64,000 nt of DNA from Pseudanabaena sp. Salubria-1 (GCA_023336205.1 JALQCR010000030.1:1-64000); one strand, 5' to 3'. Numbered from the stretch's first letter, positions 39,891-49,438 are shown. Made by a program: numbers and translations. The notes: generated by a model not told the origin, from the letters alone.

Positions 39891-42836
39891 ATGGCATCAC
39901 TTCACCAGCCACTATGGGCATTGTCCTTTGAAGAAGTCTACGCATCTCTTGGCACTGCTGCTGATGGATTATCGCAAATAGAAGCGCAATCGCGATTAGA
40001 GAAATTTGGCGCAAATGAATTGCCTGAACCTGCTCATCGTCCTTTGTGGCTGCGGTTTGCTGATCAATTAACACATTTTATGGCTCTGCTACTTTGGATC
40101 GCAGGAATTCTTGCCTTTATTTCCCGTACTCCTGAACTCGGTTGGGCAGTATGGTCAGTGATCTGGATTAATGCCATCTTTAGCTTTTGGCAAGAGTTTC
40201 AAGCGGAGAAAGCTCTATCAGCTCTCAAAAAAGTTTTGCCAATGCAGGTGAAAGTTTATCGAGACAGTGAACTAAAGCAAATTCCCTCTAGGGAACTGGT
40301 GCGTGGCGATGTAATGCAACTGGAAGAAGGCGATCGCATTTCCGCAGATGCGCGGTTGATATCAGCAGAAAGTTTGTATCTAGATGTATCGGTAATGACT
40401 GGAGAATCTTTACCTGTAGCACGAAGTCCTTATCCAGTGAGGTTGCGCGAGACAGTGTCAGTGCGTGGCGGTAAAACAATGCTACGTCAAGGCGAACAGC
40501 CGATGCAGGAAAAAGTGAATCCATCAGAAATAGCCAACCTTGTGTTGGCTGGCTCAACGGTTGCCGCAGGACGAGCTGTCGCAGTTGTTTATGCAACAGG
40601 AGCCGAGACTGAGTTTGGACAGGTTGCCCATTTAACTACAGAGATCAAGCGTGAACCGAGTACGCTAGAAATTCAAGTAGCTCGGATTGTGCGAATTATT
40701 ACTGCGATCGCTCTGGGTATGGGAGCGACTGTATTTGCGCTCAGTTATTTTCTGATTGGGATGGATGTGACTGAGAGCTTTATTTTTGCGATCGGGATTA
40801 TCGTGGCGAATGTCCCTGAAGGTTTATTGCCGACAGTAACACTTGCCCTAGCCCTTGGCGTGAAGCGAATGGCTAGGCGCAATGCCCTTGTGCGAAGGCT
40901 CTCAGCTGTAGAAACCCTAAGCGCAACTACAGTGATTTGCACTGATAAAACTGGCACATTAACCAAAAATGAAATGACGGTACGCTATCTTTGGTTACCG
41001 ACAGAATCAACAGCTTCTGAGCAGCCATATCCTCAATCGAATGATGTTAATAATGTCTTAAAAAATGGACTTATTGAAGTCACTGGCGCAGGTTACGATC
41101 CCACTATTGGAAAGGTAAATATCCCCGCAGATTCTGAAACTGCATGGAAAGCCAAGGTTTTGCTGATTGGTTCAGCACTTTGTTCTAATGCGCGTTTGGT
41201 ACATCTGAATGCCCCCAGTCGTTGGCAAGAAATAGGTGATCCCACTGAGGCTGCTCTATTAGTAGCAGCAGGAAAAGCAGAACTAAATTTAGAAGATCTG
41301 CAAAAGCAATACCCACGTTTACGAGAGCTTCCTTTTGATTCACGTCGTCTAATGATGACAGTGGTATTAAATTGGCAGGATTCGGAACTATGGTCGAGTG
41401 AGTTTCCCAATCTTGCCTTCACAAAAGGCGCACCACTGGAAGTTCTCAAACATTGTCATTTGATTTTGCGCGATGGACATTCTCAAGAATTAACTCATGA
41501 CTATTGGGATGAGGTCGTTAAAGCTAATGATGATTTGGCTAGGCAAGGATTTCGGGTGCTGGGACTGGCAGCGCGTCAAGGTGGTCAAGAGCTACTAGAT
41601 CTCAAGGCTCAGGACTTAGAGCAAGATCTGATCTTTATAGGGTTAGTTGCTATGTTCGATCCTCCTCGTGATGAAGTGCCGAGGGCGATCGCTCAATGTC
41701 ATCAAGCAGGCATCAAAGTCACAATGGTTACAGGAGACTATGGACTCACTGCGGAAGCGATCGCCCGTCAAATTGGGCTGGTTAGCGACAAAGTGCGTGT
41801 AGTCACAGGTGAAGGGATGGAACATCTCTCGGACGCACAACTAAAACAAGTAGTGAAATATCGCTTTGGTTTAGTATTTGCAAGAATGTCGCCTGAACAT
41901 AAATTGCGATTGGTACAGGCATACAAAAACATCGGTGAAATTGTGGCGGTAACGGGAGATGGGGTGAATGATGCTCCAGCCTTGCGGGCGGCGAATATCG
42001 GAATTGCGATGGGTCAAAATGGTACAGATGTCGCAAGAGAAGCAGCGGATATTGTCTTGACTGATGATAACTTTGCCACGATTGTCGTGGCGATCGAGCA
42101 GGGTCGGGCAATTTATCAGAATATTCGCAAGTTTATGACCTATATTCTTGCCTCAAACGTACCAGAGATTGTGCCGTTTTTAGGTATGGTTGCTTTCAAG
42201 ATTCCTCCCGCGTTGACAATTTTACAAATACTTGCTGTAGATTTAGGCACAGACATGGTTCCAGCCCTAGCGCTAGGAGCAGAGACTCCCGAATCAGGAA
42301 TTATGGATCGTCCACCCCGTCCTAAGCAAGAATTTCTACTTAATGTTCCTTTACTACTTCGAGCTTATCTATTTCTGGGTGTGATCGAAGCAGTTCTATC
42401 GATGTTAGGATTCTTTATTGTTTGGTGGAGTTACGGCTATTCTCTGATAGATTTGCAACAAGTCACACCGATGATTCTCTCTCATACTGCCGATCCAGCA
42501 GTTACTGCCATCTATCGCCAAGCAACAACTATGACTCTTGCGGCGATAGTTACTTGTCAAGTTGGCAATCTATTCGCTTGTCGTTCTTCTTGGAGTTCTA
42601 TATTCCGTCAGTCACTGTCAAATAATAGTTTGCTATGGTTAGGAATTACGGTTGAATGCGTTGCACTCTTCGCATTTATCGACTTTCCACCATTCAGACA
42701 AGTATTCGGAACTGCTTCCTTAGCAAATTGGCATTGGTTGATTTTGCTAATCTGTCCACCGCTCTTAATTGCTATAGAAGAAATTCGCAAACTATTTCTG
42801 CGTCGAAATCAAAGGAAGCATTTGCGATCGCTATGA
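39891..42836 (+). CDS. Cation-transporting P-type ATPase (type II, Na/K-ATPase-like)
   Basis: The 981-residue protein has all P-type landmarks: the actuator MTGESLPV near residue 167, the M4 segment NVPEGLLPTVTLALALG, the phosphorylation site CTDKTGTLT near residue 350, KGAPLEVL in the nucleotide domain and TGDGVNDAPALR near residue 687. The PEGLL form in M4 resembles type IIC (Na/K- or H/K-like) more than the PEGLP of Ca pumps. About ten membrane helices are expected. The ion cannot be fixed from sequence; Na+, K+ or Ca2+ are possible. Confidence 0.88.
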   Translation: MASLHQPLWALSFEEVYASLGTAADGLSQIEAQSRLEKFGANELPEPAHRPLWLRFADQLTHFMALLLWIAGILAFISRTPELGWAVWSVIWINAIFSFWQEFQAEKALSALKKVLPMQVKVYRDSELKQIPSRELVRGDVMQLEEGDRISADARLISAESLYLDVSVMTGESLPVARSPYPVRLRETVSVRGGKTMLRQGEQPMQEKVNPSEIANLVLAGSTVAAGRAVAVVYATGAETEFGQVAHLTTEIKREPSTLEIQVARIVRIITAIALGMGATVFALSYFLIGMDVTESFIFAIGIIVANVPEGLLPTVTLALALGVKRMARRNALVRRLSAVETLSATTVICTDKTGTLTKNEMTVRYLWLPTESTASEQPYPQSNDVNNVLKNGLIEVTGAGYDPTIGKVNIPADSETAWKAKVLLIGSALCSNARLVHLNAPSRWQEIGDPTEAALLVAAGKAELNLEDLQKQYPRLRELPFDSRRLMMTVVLNWQDSELWSSEFPNLAFTKGAPLEVLKHCHLILRDGHSQELTHDYWDEVVKANDDLARQGFRVLGLAARQGGQELLDLKAQDLEQDLIFIGLVAMFDPPRDEVPRAIAQCHQAGIKVTMVTGDYGLTAEAIARQIGLVSDKVRVVTGEGMEHLSDAQLKQVVKYRFGLVFARMSPEHKLRLVQAYKNIGEIVAVTGDGVNDAPALRAANIGIAMGQNGTDVAREAADIVLTDDNFATIVVAIEQGRAIYQNIRKFMTYILASNVPEIVPFLGMVAFKIPPALTILQILAVDLGTDMVPALALGAETPESGIMDRPPRPKQEFLLNVPLLLRAYLFLGVIEAVLSMLGFFIVWWSYGYSLIDLQQVTPMILSHTADPAVTAIYRQATTMTLAAIVTCQVGNLFACRSSWSSIFRQSLSNNSLLWLGITVECVALFAFIDFPPFRQVFGTASLANWHWLILLICPPLLIAIEEIRKLFLRRNQRKHLRSL

Positions 42837-42862
42837 TTATAGCGATCGCAAATAACCGCTGT

Positions 42863-42921
42863 TCAAAACCCCAAATAAAAGTGGCGGCGCTCCGCGCCGC
42901 CACTTTTATTTGGGGTTTTGA
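42863..42921. repeat. 28-bp perfect hairpin after the P-type ATPase gene
   Basis: Arms 42863-42890 and 42894-42921 pair perfectly, with core GGCGGCGC-TCC-GCGCCGCC. The CCCCAAATAAAA / TTTTATTTGGGG outer arms are close to those of other elements in the window. It may act as a terminator. Confidence 0.8.
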
Positions 42922-42935
42922 TTTATATCTTTTTT

Positions 42936-43038
42936 ATACCAATTCACAGAAGTGTTGCCACGCTTTTATGAATTAAGAACCAAACCCTGTAAGGGTTTCA
43001 AAAACACAAAAAGGCTACGCCTTTTTGTGTTTTGGTAT
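42936..43038. repeat. Composite dispersed repeat, copy 4
   Basis: It reads ATACCAATTCACAGAAGTGT, TTTTATGAATTAAGAACCAA, ACCCTGTAAGGGTTTCAAAA, and AGGCTACGCCTTTTTGTG to TTTTGGTAT. This is the most complete single copy and the best reference for the family. Confidence 0.82.
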
Positions 43039-43095
43039 TACTGCAATATATGATTTTTTTATGGGATATTTAATCGATGAATATCGATAAATGCT

Positions 43096-43150
43096 GCAAC
43101 CATCAAATAGCGAGTAGGCGCAAAGCGCTTACTCGCTATTTGATGGTTGC
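43096..43150. repeat. Hairpin with GGCGCAAAGCGC-type loop
   Basis: GCAACCATCAAATAGCGAGTA pairs with TACTCGCTATTTGATGGTTGC around the loop GGCGCAAAGCGCT. It is one more member of the hairpin family with a CGCAAAGCG centre. Confidence 0.7.
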
Positions 43151-43273
43151 GATAAATACCATACAATAGCTGTAGGTAGTAAAAGCTGCCCTGTCGTGTT
43201 TTATCTCCCACTCAAGGAGTGGGCTTGCCTATCCCTGTATTTATATTTAACAAGTCATAATCCGAGAAAATTT

Positions 43274-43624
43274 ATGTCTATTCAAGTTTATGGCATACCC
43301 AATTGTGGGACCTGCAAAAAAGCGATCGCTTGGTTAGACAATCAAGGGCTTGCCTACGAATTCATCAATACCAAAGACTATCCGCCATCTCGAACTGCGA
43401 TCGCCGAATGGGTAAATGCATTAGGGGAAAGAGTAATGCGAAACACCTCTGGACAATCCTATCGATCTCTTGGCACTGAAAAAGATACATGGTCACATAT
43501 CCAATGGATTGAAGCCTATGCCAAAGATTCGATGCTGCTAAAGCGACCTTTATTTGTTAAAGATGGTAAAGCGATCGCGATCGGATTTAGAAACCCTGAA
43601 GAAATAAAGCAAAAATTAGCTTAA
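43274..43624 (+). CDS. ArsC/Spx-family thioredoxin-fold protein
   Basis: The 116-residue protein starts MSIQVYGIPNCGTCKKAIAW, with a CxxC at the N-terminal end of the first helix, then YEFINTKDYPPSRTAIAEWV and a LKRPLFVKDGKAIAIGF ending. Such small proteins (YffB/ArsC type) act as reductases or RNA-polymerase-binding Spx factors. Nothing marks it as an arsenate reductase, and no ars genes lie nearby. A start at 43196 would add 26 residues unlike the family. Confidence 0.83.
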   Translation: MSIQVYGIPNCGTCKKAIAWLDNQGLAYEFINTKDYPPSRTAIAEWVNALGERVMRNTSGQSYRSLGTEKDTWSHIQWIEAYAKDSMLLKRPLFVKDGKAIAIGFRNPEEIKQKLA

Positions 43625-43808
43625 ATGAGGCATCTTGTAATCATCACACATACTCATTCTAAAGAGTGATAGTAATTCCTATGTGAGCTAACGTAATATT
43701 AAATTAGTAAATTACGAATTACGAATTGATAACTAGTAATTGCTAATTCCTAATTTACTAATCGTTAGATTATCTCCAAAAAATTTAATCACATGGGTAA
43801 AAACAACA

Positions 43809-44042
43809 ATGAGCCAAAGATTAAAGCGGTGGGAATCCCCACGCAATGAAGGTCGAAATGATAAAGGTAAGGGCGGATCTGCTCGCCAACGCCAAAAGAA
43901 AAAGCAAATGCAAATGCTTCGTAAGAAATTAAAAGTAGGAATTAATCCTAAACAAAAAAGAGATGGTGCTAGCGCCATCTCTTTTTTGTTTTTTACCAAC
44001 AGGTTAATGCGAAACCACAGGAACCTGTTGAGCAAAGTCTGA
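43809..44042 (+). CDS. Possible small basic protein
   Basis: From ATG 43809, 77 residues begin MSQRLKRWESPRNEGRNDKG and continue SARQRQKKKQMQMLRKKLKV, a very basic stretch that resembles small cyanobacterial conserved proteins from memory. The frame then runs through the terminator hairpin at 43950-43991 into hydrophobic sequence and overlaps the VOC gene end. Either the last third is not natural or this is a chance frame. Confidence is low. Confidence 0.35.
   Translation: MSQRLKRWESPRNEGRNDKGKGGSARQRQKKKQMQMLRKKLKVGINPKQKRDGASAISFLFFTNRLMRNHRNLLSKV
43950..43991. terminator. Terminator hairpin between converging genes
   Basis: A 20-bp stem (AAACAAAAAAGAGATGGTGC paired with GCGCCATCTCTTTTTTGTTT, one G-T pair) has a 2-base loop and T-rich right arm. 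It supports a transcript ending here on the plus strand and also serves the VOC/purF transcript. Confidence 0.8.
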
Positions 44043-44465
44043 ATCTCCGACTTTGTTGAAATCAGTCTCACCAAAAATTGCATTTTCAAATTTGTAATGC
44101 TTGAATTCTAAAATGTTGCCTGAATTATCAGCCAAGAAAAAGGTTCGATGCTCTAAAGGGGTGTCCACAAAGCGAATTTTTGGTTTTTGATAAAATTTAA
44201 GACGCTTATCATGAACTTTTTCTAACAGAGCCATCCAGTTATTTTCGGAATAAAAAACTAATCCGAAATGTCGCGGATAGATGCCACGTTGAGAATCAAT
44301 ATTCTCGTGATCAACATGCGCTACCAACTGGTGACCATACAAACTCATGATCAGCGAGTCGCTTGACTCGCGTCCTGCCAAACAACCCAAACCATCAATA
44401 TAAAAAGCTTTGGTGCTTGGAATATCTTTTACTGGAAATGCGAGATGAAAGAGGATCTTGGTCAT
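44004..44465 (-). CDS. VOC (glyoxalase/dioxygenase-fold) protein
   Basis: The 153-residue protein has the vicinal-oxygen-chelate pattern: FHLAFPVKDIPSTKAFYIDG with the first metal-type His, HFGLVFYSENNWMAL with a second, and FFLADNSGNILEFKHYK with a Glu ligand. It starts inside the last codons of purF (ATGA overlap), so it is translationally coupled to purF. The substrate is unknown. Confidence 0.83.
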   Translation of the reverse strand: MTKILFHLAFPVKDIPSTKAFYIDGLGCLAGRESSDSLIMSLYGHQLVAHVDHENIDSQRGIYPRHFGLVFYSENNWMALLEKVHDKRLKFYQKPKIRFVDTPLEHRTFFLADNSGNILEFKHYKFENAIFGETDFNKVGDSDFAQQVPVVSH

Positions 44466-45991
44466 GTTGCCGTATTTTCTAGCATAAGTTTGGTGCGCTT
44501 GAGTTTATCAGGAACTTCAATCGGATATTTCCCAGTAAAACAAGCTGTGCAAAAATGCATGGTATCAATTTGTGTCGCTTTTAACATTTCGTCGTGACTG
44601 AGATACGCAAGCGTGTCAACCTCAATCTGTTTGGCGATCGCCTCGACAGAATTGTGTGAAGCAATCAAATGATCTTGCGAGTCAGTATCAATACCATAAA
44701 AACAAGGGTGAGTAACGGGCGGCGAAGAAATACGCATATGTACCTCAATTGCACCAGCTTCACGCAATGCTCTTACTATTTTACGACTCGTCGTTCCCCT
44801 TACGATCGAATCATCGATCACAATTACCCGTTTACCCTGCAAAACATCCTTGAGGGTATTGAGCTTCATGCGGATTCCTGATTCTCGCATCGCTTGGGTT
44901 GGCTGAATGAAAGTCCGTCCCACGTAACGGTTTTTGATCAAAGCCTCACCGTAAGGAATCCCTGACTCTCGTGAAAATCCGATCGCGGCAGGAATACCAG
45001 AATCTGGGACACCGATCACAATATCAGCTTCTACAGGACTTTCTCTAGCTAATGCACGACCAATTCGCAGTCTGTAGGTATAAAGGCTTTCGTCATGCAT
45101 CACACTATCAGGTCTTGCAAAATAGATCATCTCAAATACACATAGCTTTGGCTTAGCCTCCTCCCATTGTAAAGATTGAATCCCATTCTCGATCGTAATT
45201 ATCACCAGTTCCCCAGGAAGAACCTCACGCACATACTCAGCGCCAATAATATCTAACCCGCAGGTCTCAGATGACAAAACATAAGAACCATCTCCAGTTT
45301 TGCCAATTACCAAAGGACGAACACCATAGGCATCTCTTGCTCCTACGATCACATTAGGCATTGCCATTACTAGACTAAAAGCTCCATGGCATCGACGCAA
45401 CGCCGTTACGATCGCCTCTTGCCAATCCTTACCTTCTTCTACTGCCTCACCCACGGCAAAAGCTATCCCTTCAGAATCAGTAGTTGATTCGAGAGCATGT
45501 CCCTGAGCTGACAGTTCACCGCGTAACTCTGTCGCGTTGACTAAATTGCCATTATGAGCAAGTGAGAAATCACCCAGTCTGGTATTCACAACAATCGGTT
45601 GAGCATTGCAAACCTTACTCGAACCTGTAGTCGAATAGCGGTTATGCCCAATCCCTAATGCTCCCTTCATTTCAGAGAGGATCGTTTCATTAAATACTTG
45701 AGCAACGAGTCCCATCGCTTTATGTGTATGGGTCGTACCATGCTCATCGTAGACGGTAATACCTGCTGATTCCTGCCCACGATGTTGTAAGGCATAGAGT
45801 CCAAAATATACAAGTTTAGCAACATCCCCTTCTGCCGCTAATACCCCAAAAACGCCACAAGCTTCCTGTGGTTTGTCGGACTCAATTTCATTGTCATCAT
45901 TAAAATCTAGATCTTCAAAATCTCTATGATTTATAAGGTTTTTAGGCATCTCATCAGCAAAAACAGAATGGTCAGAATGGTCTGGCAACAT
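44462..45991 (-). CDS. purF: Amidophosphoribosyltransferase
   Basis: PurF makes phosphoribosylamine from PRPP and glutamine, the first committed step of purine synthesis. From ATG 45991 (MLPDHSDHSVFADEMPKNL) the protein is 509 residues. The glutaminase Cys lies in EACGVFGVLAAEG after a propeptide, followed by ALQHRGQESAGI and IGHNRYSTTG. The PRPP loop is VIVIDDSIVRGTTSRKIV. Four Cys near the C terminus fit the Fe-S cluster of the Bacillus-type enzyme. A TTG 31 codons upstream would add residues with no family match. Confidence 0.94.
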   Translation of the reverse strand: MLPDHSDHSVFADEMPKNLINHRDFEDLDFNDDNEIESDKPQEACGVFGVLAAEGDVAKLVYFGLYALQHRGQESAGITVYDEHGTTHTHKAMGLVAQVFNETILSEMKGALGIGHNRYSTTGSSKVCNAQPIVVNTRLGDFSLAHNGNLVNATELRGELSAQGHALESTTDSEGIAFAVGEAVEEGKDWQEAIVTALRRCHGAFSLVMAMPNVIVGARDAYGVRPLVIGKTGDGSYVLSSETCGLDIIGAEYVREVLPGELVIITIENGIQSLQWEEAKPKLCVFEMIYFARPDSVMHDESLYTYRLRIGRALARESPVEADIVIGVPDSGIPAAIGFSRESGIPYGEALIKNRYVGRTFIQPTQAMRESGIRMKLNTLKDVLQGKRVIVIDDSIVRGTTSRKIVRALREAGAIEVHMRISSPPVTHPCFYGIDTDSQDHLIASHNSVEAIAKQIEVDTLAYLSHDEMLKATQIDTMHFCTACFTGKYPIEVPDKLKRTKLMLENTAT

Positions 45992-46084
45992 AGCAGTTAT
46001 ACGCAATACATTAGTTTGGGTAGAAGAGAAAAGCCCCTTCCTAGATCCTACCAGTGTTAAGCATTTCTTAACCAAAATTAGCAA

Positions 46085-46240
46085 GCCAAACCGCGAAACT
46101 CATCAAAAAAAACTGATTTTTATGTTTCCAGAGCTCAAGGAGCTGGAAACATAAAAATCAGTTTTTTGAAAGCCCACCTAAGGTGGGCTTTCAAAAAAAC
46201 TGATTTTTATAATGAGAATTGATGAATTTCGCGGTTTGGC
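46085..46240. repeat. Nested palindrome between purF and glpX
   Basis: An outer inverted repeat (46085-46104 with 46221-46240, 19 of 20 paired) encloses two inner hairpins that share one arm. AAAACTGATTTTTAT near 46110 pairs with ATAAAAATCAGTTTT near 46150, which can also pair with AAAACTGATTTTTAT near 46196. The tail ATAATGAGAATTG is the one found after the hairpins at 7289 and 13944. It lies in the divergent promoter region, with a further plain stretch to 46502. Confidence 0.8.
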
Positions 46241-46502
46241 AGACTTTCATGAAAATCAATTTTTAAAATGAGAATAAAAATGAGAATAGCTGTAAACCAA
46301 ACCTTAGAAGAGAAGATTCCACATGAATTATTGTGCTCTCTCTTCTTGGTTTTAATTTGTCCTTCTGCCCTGTAAACTTAATTACAAGGTTATGTAGTAA
46401 GACATAACCAAACTTATATTTTGTTTTCTGGTTCTAAAGAAATTCTAGAACGTAACGAAGTCTTAATAGTTATAAAATTTAGGTAAATAGGTATTTCTAC
46501 GC

Positions 46503-47546
46503 ATGGATAGTACAATCAGTCTTGAGATTATTGAGGTCGTTGAACAAGCGGCGATCGCATCTTCTAAGTGGATGGGTTTGGGCAAAAAAGACGAAGCCGA
46601 CGAAGCCGCAGTTGAAGCAATGCGCGAACGTATGAACAAGATTCATATGCGCGGACGTATCGTCATTGGTGAAGGTGAACGTGACGAAGCACCTATGCTA
46701 TATATCGGCGAAGAAGTTGGTATCTGCACACAGGCAAACGCTGCCGAGTTCTGCACAATCGAAGAATTACAAGAAATCGATATCGCTGTTGACCCTTGCG
46801 AAGGGACAAACCTTGTTGCATACGGTCAAAATGGCTCGATGGCAGTTCTAGCCATCTCTGAGCGTGGCGGTTTGTTCCAAGCTCCCGACTTTTATATGGA
46901 TAAACTAGCTGCACCACCTGCGGCAAAAGGACATGTAGATATTCGCAACACACCTACCAAAAATCTACAAATTCTTTCTGACTGTTTAGGTCGTGCGATC
47001 GAAGAATTGGTCGTTGTCGTTATGGATCGTCCTCGACACAAAAGCTTGATCGCTGAAATCCGTGCTGCTGGCGCTCGTGTACGTCTAATCAGTGATGGTG
47101 ATGTATCGGCAGCAATTTGCTGTGGGTTTGCAGGAACAAACATTCATGCTCTTATGGGTATCGGCGCTGCACCTGAAGGTGTCATCTCCGCAGCCGCAAT
47201 GCGTTGCTTGGGTGGACATTTTCAAGGTCGTCTAGTCTATGACCCTGCCGAAGTTAATACTCCTGAAAGTGCTAGCTGGACTCGTGAAGGAAACTTGGCT
47301 CGTCTTAAGGAAATGGGCATCACCGATGGCGATAAAGTCTATGATGCAAACGAATTGGCTTGCGGTAAAGATGTCTTATTTGCTGGTTGTGGTATTACCC
47401 CCGGCACTTTGATGGAAGGCGTGCGCTTCTTTGCTGGCGGTTGCCGTACACAGTCTTTGGTTATCTCGACTCAATCTAAGACTGCTCGTTTCGTTGACAC
47501 CATTCACTTGACAAGCGACAAACCTAAAACGATTAATTTGCGCTAA
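46503..47546 (+). CDS. glpX: Class II fructose-1,6-/sedoheptulose-1,7-bisphosphatase
   Basis: In cyanobacteria this bifunctional enzyme supplies both bisphosphatase steps of the Calvin cycle. The 347-residue protein has MDSTISLEIIEVVEQAAIAS, RIVIGEGERDEAPMLYIGE and the metal-binding IDIAVDPCEGTNLVAYGQ, then DVSAAICCGFAGTNIHALMG. hemA follows on the same strand after repeats, an arrangement common in cyanobacteria. Confidence 0.95.
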   Translation: MDSTISLEIIEVVEQAAIASSKWMGLGKKDEADEAAVEAMRERMNKIHMRGRIVIGEGERDEAPMLYIGEEVGICTQANAAEFCTIEELQEIDIAVDPCEGTNLVAYGQNGSMAVLAISERGGLFQAPDFYMDKLAAPPAAKGHVDIRNTPTKNLQILSDCLGRAIEELVVVVMDRPRHKSLIAEIRAAGARVRLISDGDVSAAICCGFAGTNIHALMGIGAAPEGVISAAAMRCLGGHFQGRLVYDPAEVNTPESASWTREGNLARLKEMGITDGDKVYDANELACGKDVLFAGCGITPGTLMEGVRFFAGGCRTQSLVISTQSKTARFVDTIHLTSDKPKTINLR

Positions 47547-47582
47547 TTATTTAGAACTAAGTACCTGTACAGAATAAATTAC

Positions 47583-47631
47583 CCCAACCCGTAAGGTTGC
47601 GCCCCTGCGGGGCGCAACCTTACGGGTTGGG
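47583..47631. repeat. 23-bp perfect hairpin after glpX
   Basis: Arms 47583-47605 and 47609-47631 pair perfectly around TGC, with GCGCCCC/GGGGCGC inside and CCCAACCC/GGGTTGGG outside. It may terminate glpX. Confidence 0.78.
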
Positions 47632-47687
47632 ATGTGTAATTAAGCGTGCCTACTTACAAGCTCCGTAGGCTCTGACAATATTAACTG

Positions 47688-47728
47688 AAAAGGTGAGAGG
47701 CAGTGCAAAGCACTGCCTCTCACCTTTT
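47688..47728. repeat. 19-bp perfect hairpin
   Basis: AAAAGGTGAGAGGCAGTGC and its complement flank an AAA loop. It lies 7 bases before copy 5 of the composite repeat. Confidence 0.75.
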
Positions 47729-47734
47729 CGGATT

Positions 47735-47926
47735 AATACCAATTCACGAAAGTGTGACATCACTTTTGTGAATTAATACCAATTCACAAAAGTGATGTCA
47801 CACTTTCGTGAATTAAAAACCAAACCCTATAAGGGTTTTAAGAGCACAAAATGGCAGAGCCATTTTGTGCTCTGGTATAAGGGGTTTAAAAACACAAAGT
47901 GGCGTAGCCATTTTGTGCTTTGGGAT
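47735..47926. repeat. Composite dispersed repeat, copy 5, with internal duplications
   Basis: The first half is doubled head to head: 47741-47774 and 47781-47814 are exact reverse complements over 34 bases. The second half (CCAAACCC.. to CTCTGGTATAA) is followed by a partial tandem copy at 47881-47926 (GGGGTTTAAAAACACAAAGT.. to TTTGGGAT). The element lies in the hemA upstream region; 47927-48060 shows no further structure. Confidence 0.8.
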
Positions 47927-48060
47927 GATAAAGAGTGTCAGCAGCTATATTACAGAACGTTAAGGAGTAATAAGTACCTACTACACTGGTAGCTATCTCC
48001 TGATAAGCTCTTCCAATAAGATAATTTTTTCTAGTCCTAAATAAGAAACGCATTTACGAT

Positions 48061-49362
48061 ATGAATATTGCAGTTGTTGGCTTGAGTCATAAAACGGCGA
48101 CTGTGGAAGTACGGGAAAAGTTGAGTATTCCTGAAGATCGCATGGAAGCTGCGATCGCTCAACTAATGAGCTATCCAAGTATTGAAGAAGCTGCGATCTT
48201 AAGCACCTGTAACCGCTTAGAGTTGTACGTAGTTACCAGCGAAGCCGAAAGTGGTATTCGCGAAATTATGCAGTTTCTTTCAGAATTTAGCCAACTACCT
48301 CTACAGTATCTACGTCGCTATCTGTTTATTCTCCTCCGTCAAGATGCCGTAACTCATCTGATGCGAGTAGCTTCGGGTTTAGATAGTCTTGTACTAGGCG
48401 AGGGACAAATTCTCGCACAGGTCAAAAACACCCATCGACTCGCTCAGCAACATAATGGCGCAGGTCGAATTCTCAACCAACTTTTTAAACAATCTCTGTC
48501 TGCTGGTAAGCGAGTTCGGACTGAAACCGAAATTGGAACGGGTGCAGTATCAATCAGTTCTGCTGCGGTTGAGCTTGCCCAAATCAAATTACAAAATTTA
48601 TCTGATAAGCATACGACAATAATCGGTGCTGGCAAAATGTCTCGCCTGTTGGTGAAGCATTTGATTTCTAAAGGAGCCCTAAAAATTGCGATCGTAAATC
48701 GATCTCGCGATCGCGCTGCGGCAATGCTCAAGGAATTTGAGACAAGTGATGCGGAGTTTGATATCCGTCCATTAGATCAAATGTTAGATTGTGTAGCAAT
48801 TTCCGATCTTGTATTTACTAGTACAGCCTCGACTGAAGTGATTCTTAGCCGCCAAAAACTAGATGCGATCGCCCAAAATCACACTGGTTTGACCCTTATT
48901 GATATTTCTGTACCCCGCAATATCAGTTCTGATGTTAAAGAGTTGCCAAACACCAGAGCTTTTAACGTCGATGATTTGCAAGCAGTGGTAGCAGGAAATC
49001 AAGAAAGCCGTCGTCAAATGGCGATGCAAGCTGAGATTTTGCTAGAAGGTTGTGTTGCTGAATTTGATATGTGGTGGCGATCGCTAGAGACTGTTCCCAC
49101 GATCAGCAAGCTCCGTCAAAAGATGGAAATCATCCGTGAACAGGAGATGGAGAAAGCCCTATCTCGACTCGGTAATGATTTTGCTGATAAACATCAAGAT
49201 GTGATCGAGAGCATGACTCGCGGCATCATCAATAAAATCCTGCATGATCCGATGGTGCAGCTTCGCGCCCAACAGGATATCGAGACCCGCCGTCGCGCCA
49301 TGCAAATGTTACAAGTCCTTTTTGACTTAGATTCACCCTCTAGCCAATTGAAAGAAGGGTAA
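48061..49362 (+). CDS. hemA: Glutamyl-tRNA reductase
   Basis: HemA reduces glutamyl-tRNA to glutamate-1-semialdehyde, the entry step of tetrapyrrole synthesis. The 433-residue protein has VVGLSHKTATVEVREKLSI, the catalytic Cys in ILSTCNRLELYVV, GLDSLVLGEGQILAQVKN, and the NADPH-binding IIGAGKMSRLLVKHL. The C-terminal dimerisation domain is complete. It is transcribed in parallel with glpX. Confidence 0.96.
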   Translation: MNIAVVGLSHKTATVEVREKLSIPEDRMEAAIAQLMSYPSIEEAAILSTCNRLELYVVTSEAESGIREIMQFLSEFSQLPLQYLRRYLFILLRQDAVTHLMRVASGLDSLVLGEGQILAQVKNTHRLAQQHNGAGRILNQLFKQSLSAGKRVRTETEIGTGAVSISSAAVELAQIKLQNLSDKHTTIIGAGKMSRLLVKHLISKGALKIAIVNRSRDRAAAMLKEFETSDAEFDIRPLDQMLDCVAISDLVFTSTASTEVILSRQKLDAIAQNHTGLTLIDISVPRNISSDVKELPNTRAFNVDDLQAVVAGNQESRRQMAMQAEILLEGCVAEFDMWWRSLETVPTISKLRQKMEIIREQEMEKALSRLGNDFADKHQDVIESMTRGIINKILHDPMVQLRAQQDIETRRRAMQMLQVLFDLDSPSSQLKEG

Positions 49363-49394
49363 TAAAAAAGCCGCCTACAGGCGGCTTTTTTATT
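49361..49394. terminator. Terminator after hemA
   Basis: AATAAAAAAGCCGCCT and its perfect complement flank a 2-base loop, ending in a T-run. It overlaps the hemA stop codon. Confidence 0.88.
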
Positions 49395-49438
49395 TCCTGT
49401 CTTGTTATACATAGTAAAGTCTGAGCTAAGAATAGGCT

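Noticed and set aside
47792..47992. 66-residue frame in repeat copy 5
   Set aside because: The two similar segments (KGFKSTKWQSHFVLW-like) come from the tandem duplication of the repeat, not from a protein family.
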